A program made the position numbers and the translations under genes. Below the pieces are notes generated by a model that saw only the letters and a list, made by a program, of their open reading frames with translations, ran no database searches and was not told the origin of the DNA. Of a stretch of DNA of 26,683 nt, positions 25,472 to 26,683 are shown one piece after another (position 1 is the first letter of the stretch; each line of letters begins with the position of its first letter). Source of the DNA: a virus; the IMG/VR virus record IMGVR_UViG_3300006789_000129, positions 1 to 26,683 of that record. The stretch is one strand, 5' to 3'.

Positions 25472-26009
25472 GGATCAAAACTATATCATTAAATTTCATA
25501 CAATAAAGACGCTCATCTTTTATAACAAACTCAAACTCTGAATTAGGTGTAAAAGATATTTTTGTCCCAGGTGTTATTCCTGCGCGTTCTAAGAGATTAT
25601 TAGAATATTTTACTATTCCAATATTGTCTAATTCTTTATCTACTGTTAGATTGTTTGTATTTAATAAAGGTTTTACAAAGCAATAATCTAAGTGTGTTTT
25701 ATAATTGTATAAATATATTTGCTCAGGCGAGCAAAAGTATAAATTATCTTTAAAAAATGTAGATGAATTTTTTTCATTACCTTTCATATCATAATATCTT
25801 CTAAAAATATTATGATGAACATAAACAACATCACCTTTTTTAATTGAACTATCATAAGCGGCTGGAGTTGACACTACAACCGCTTTTTTACTAACAAATC
25901 TATGATCTTCTATATTAGCGTTTATTATAAGTTCTTTATTGTTTATTTTTTTAGTATTGTTATATCTATTATGTAAAGGTTTAACTATAAATTTATACAA
26001 ACTCCTCAT
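25416..26009 (-). CDS. Predicted tandem GroES-like co-chaperonin, 197 aa
   Basis: The chain seems to hold two GroES-fold units. The first starts with YKFIVKPL, has AVVVSTP (residues 43-49) and IKKGDVVYVHHNIFRRYYD (56-74), and closes with DNLYFCSPEQIYLY. The second starts with DYCFVKPLL (108-116), has IGIVKYSNN, then ITPGTKISFTPNSEFEF and DERLYCMKFNDIVLIH. In GroES the order is RVIVKP..., a G-V strand, VKVGD-V-F, then Y-M-DI, which both halves follow. Phage co-chaperonins such as T4 gp31 team with host GroEL to fold capsid protein; being placed just ahead of terminase, portal and capsid genes agrees with that. The GroEL-binding mobile loop would lie around residues 18-40 but is not recognisable. 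The gene overlaps the previous stop by one base (TAATG). Confidence 0.65.
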   Translation of the reverse strand: MRSLYKFIVKPLHNRYNNTKKINNKELIINANIEDHRFVSKKAVVVSTPAAYDSSIKKGDVVYVHHNIFRRYYDMKGNEKNSSTFFKDNLYFCSPEQIYLYNYKTHLDYCFVKPLLNTNNLTVDKELDNIGIVKYSNNLLERAGITPGTKISFTPNSEFEFVIKDERLYCMKFNDIVLIHEHEGDEKENNPSWAKSY

Positions 26010-26236
26010 TAGTACTTAAGGTCAAACTCTACAGCTATAGCCATATTTCGATTAAACTTTTTCCAAGGTAATACTTCATTATTTTTTTGAATAAAAATAG
26101 AATACTCACCTTCTAGCTCATCACTTATTATGTCACATATAGTATGACCACCATAAACCTCTTGACCAATAGAGTAATGCATAGCATCATTCTTATAATC
26201 AGAACCTATACTAATTTTTCTAATTATATTAGACAT
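26009..26236 (-). CDS. Small conserved-looking phage protein of unknown function, 75 aa
   Basis: I do not know a function. The N terminus reads IIRKISIGSDYKNDAMHYSI, followed by GQEVYGGHTICDI and a beta-like second half (YSIFIQKNNEVLPWKKF, then AIAVEFDLKY). The compact beta pattern with few gaps suggests a small barrel or sandwich. I recall similar short proteins next to co-chaperonin genes in marine phages, but cannot confirm this. It overlaps the 80-residue gene upstream by 8 bases and the co-chaperonin gene downstream by 1 base, so it is translated as part of the same run. Confidence 0.65.
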   Translation of the reverse strand: MSNIIRKISIGSDYKNDAMHYSIGQEVYGGHTICDIISDELEGEYSIFIQKNNEVLPWKKFNRNMAIAVEFDLKY

Positions 26237-26471
26237 TAGCTAATTCTTCTTCCTTGATTTCAGTATAAGAACCATCTTCAAGGTTTATATTAACTTGACC
26301 GTATTCTGCTTCAAGTTGTTTTTTAAAATCTTCAATACCTTCGTTTACTCCTGCTAACTCATGAAGTAATCCATGTTTATTAGCTTCTAAGTAACCTACT
26401 TCATTTAAGATTTTAGTAACCGCTGCTTGTTGTTCTTGTATTTTTTTTAATTGTTCTTCTTTAATTTTCAT
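26229..26471 (-). CDS. Small coiled-coil protein of unknown function, 80 aa
   Basis: Residues 1-56 are a charged, mostly helical segment rich in Lys, Glu, Gln and Leu (KEEQLKKIQEQQAAVTKILN, then EANKHGLLHELAGV and IEDFKKQLEAEYG), long enough for a coiled-coil hairpin. The C terminus is a short strand and acidic tail (VNINLEDGSYTEIKEEE). I cannot assign a function. Its stop overlaps the next start by 8 bases. The ATG lies 28 bases after the stop of the partial gene upstream, in A/T-rich sequence without a Shine-Dalgarno or promoter-like motif. Confidence 0.65.
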   Translation of the reverse strand: MKIKEEQLKKIQEQQAAVTKILNEVGYLEANKHGLLHELAGVNEGIEDFKKQLEAEYGQVNINLEDGSYTEIKEEELANV

Positions 26472-26499
26472 TTGATTAAATTTAATTGTTTGTTTTTTT

Positions 26500-26682
26500 T
26501 TACTCTACTGGTGGTGGTTCTGGTGGCGTCCACTCTGGTGTTGCCATCAATACTAATACCGCTGCATGATCCATTGTCTCTACCGGAGTTAATGAACCAT
26601 TAGTTATAAAACTAGGTTCAACTTGGTAAGATAACAACCCTTGCGTGTTAGCGATATTTCTTCTCATTGTTTGAGCAGAACT
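26500..26682 (-). CDS. C-terminal 60 residues of a protein of unknown function (N terminus off the window)
   Basis: This frame is open from the right edge to a TAA at 26502-26500. The visible chain contains MRRNIANTQGLLSYQVEPSF, then LTPVETMDHAAVLVLMATPE, and ends in a proline-rich tail (WTPPEPPPVE). The proline-rich end after a short helical or strand segment is the only clear feature. No family is recognisable. An internal Met could start a shorter protein, so whether the gene really begins outside the window is uncertain. Confidence 0.55.
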   Translation of the reverse strand, partial: SSAQTMRRNIANTQGLLSYQVEPSFITNGSLTPVETMDHAAVLVLMATPEWTPPEPPPVE

Positions 26683-26683
26683 T

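Noticed and set aside
25185-25541. Plus-strand 118-codon frame rich in Ser, Leu and Phe
   Set aside because: It is antisense to the small terminase gene and the end of the co-chaperonin gene and reflects their Lys/Glu/Ala codons; it is not a credible membrane protein.

Overview
The window looks like the packaging and virion module of a short-tailed (podovirus-type), AT-rich, tailed double-stranded DNA phage, most likely infecting a marine or aquatic Bacteroidota (flavobacterial) host. Every gene I can support lies on the minus strand, so the biological order runs from the right end (26683) to the left end (1). The host guess rests on three things: starts preceded by A/T-rich leaders with no Shine-Dalgarno sequence, strongly AT-biased codons, and proteins that resemble from memory those of crAss-like phages and uncultured marine Bacteroidota phages. 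No search could be run, so the taxonomic placement is inference.

Layout in transcription order: a partial small ORF (26682-26500); two small conserved-looking unknowns (26471-26229 and 26236-26009); a protein that appears to be a tandem GroES-like co-chaperonin (26009-25416); a probable small terminase subunit (25471-25196); the large terminase (25199-22977); the portal (22976-20556); a scaffold-like protein (20530-19373); the major capsid protein (19353-17896); a 91-residue capsid-adjacent protein (17868-17593); a rho-independent terminator; an uncharacterised 258-residue protein (17523-16747); a second terminator; two ring/adaptor-type proteins (16693-15599 and 15592-14432); a 1363-residue muzzle-like tail protein with a 620-residue companion (14429-10338 and 10302-8440); then three probable internal or ejection proteins of 259, 610 and at least 1932 residues, the last running off the left edge.

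The genes fit a single assembly pathway. The co-chaperonin would help the host chaperonin fold capsid protein. Scaffold and capsid protein would build the procapsid on the portal, terminase would fill it, and the ring and muzzle proteins would close the portal. The three last proteins would sit inside the particle and be ejected. No tape measure, tube or sheath gene is present, which supports a short tail. Genes overlap or lie within about 70 bases of each other, so no stretch of 300 bases lacks a gene. I saw no tRNA, integrase, insertion sequence or CRISPR array.

The most interesting points are: a HExxH zinc-peptidase-like site with a plausible downstream glutamate ligand in the giant internal protein; a short helical 'EDY' motif repeated at that protein's N terminus and also found in the scaffold; a GSGF beta module shared by a ring protein and the muzzle; patches of foreign-looking codon use inside the terminase gene; and two strong terminators bracketing one uncharacterised gene.
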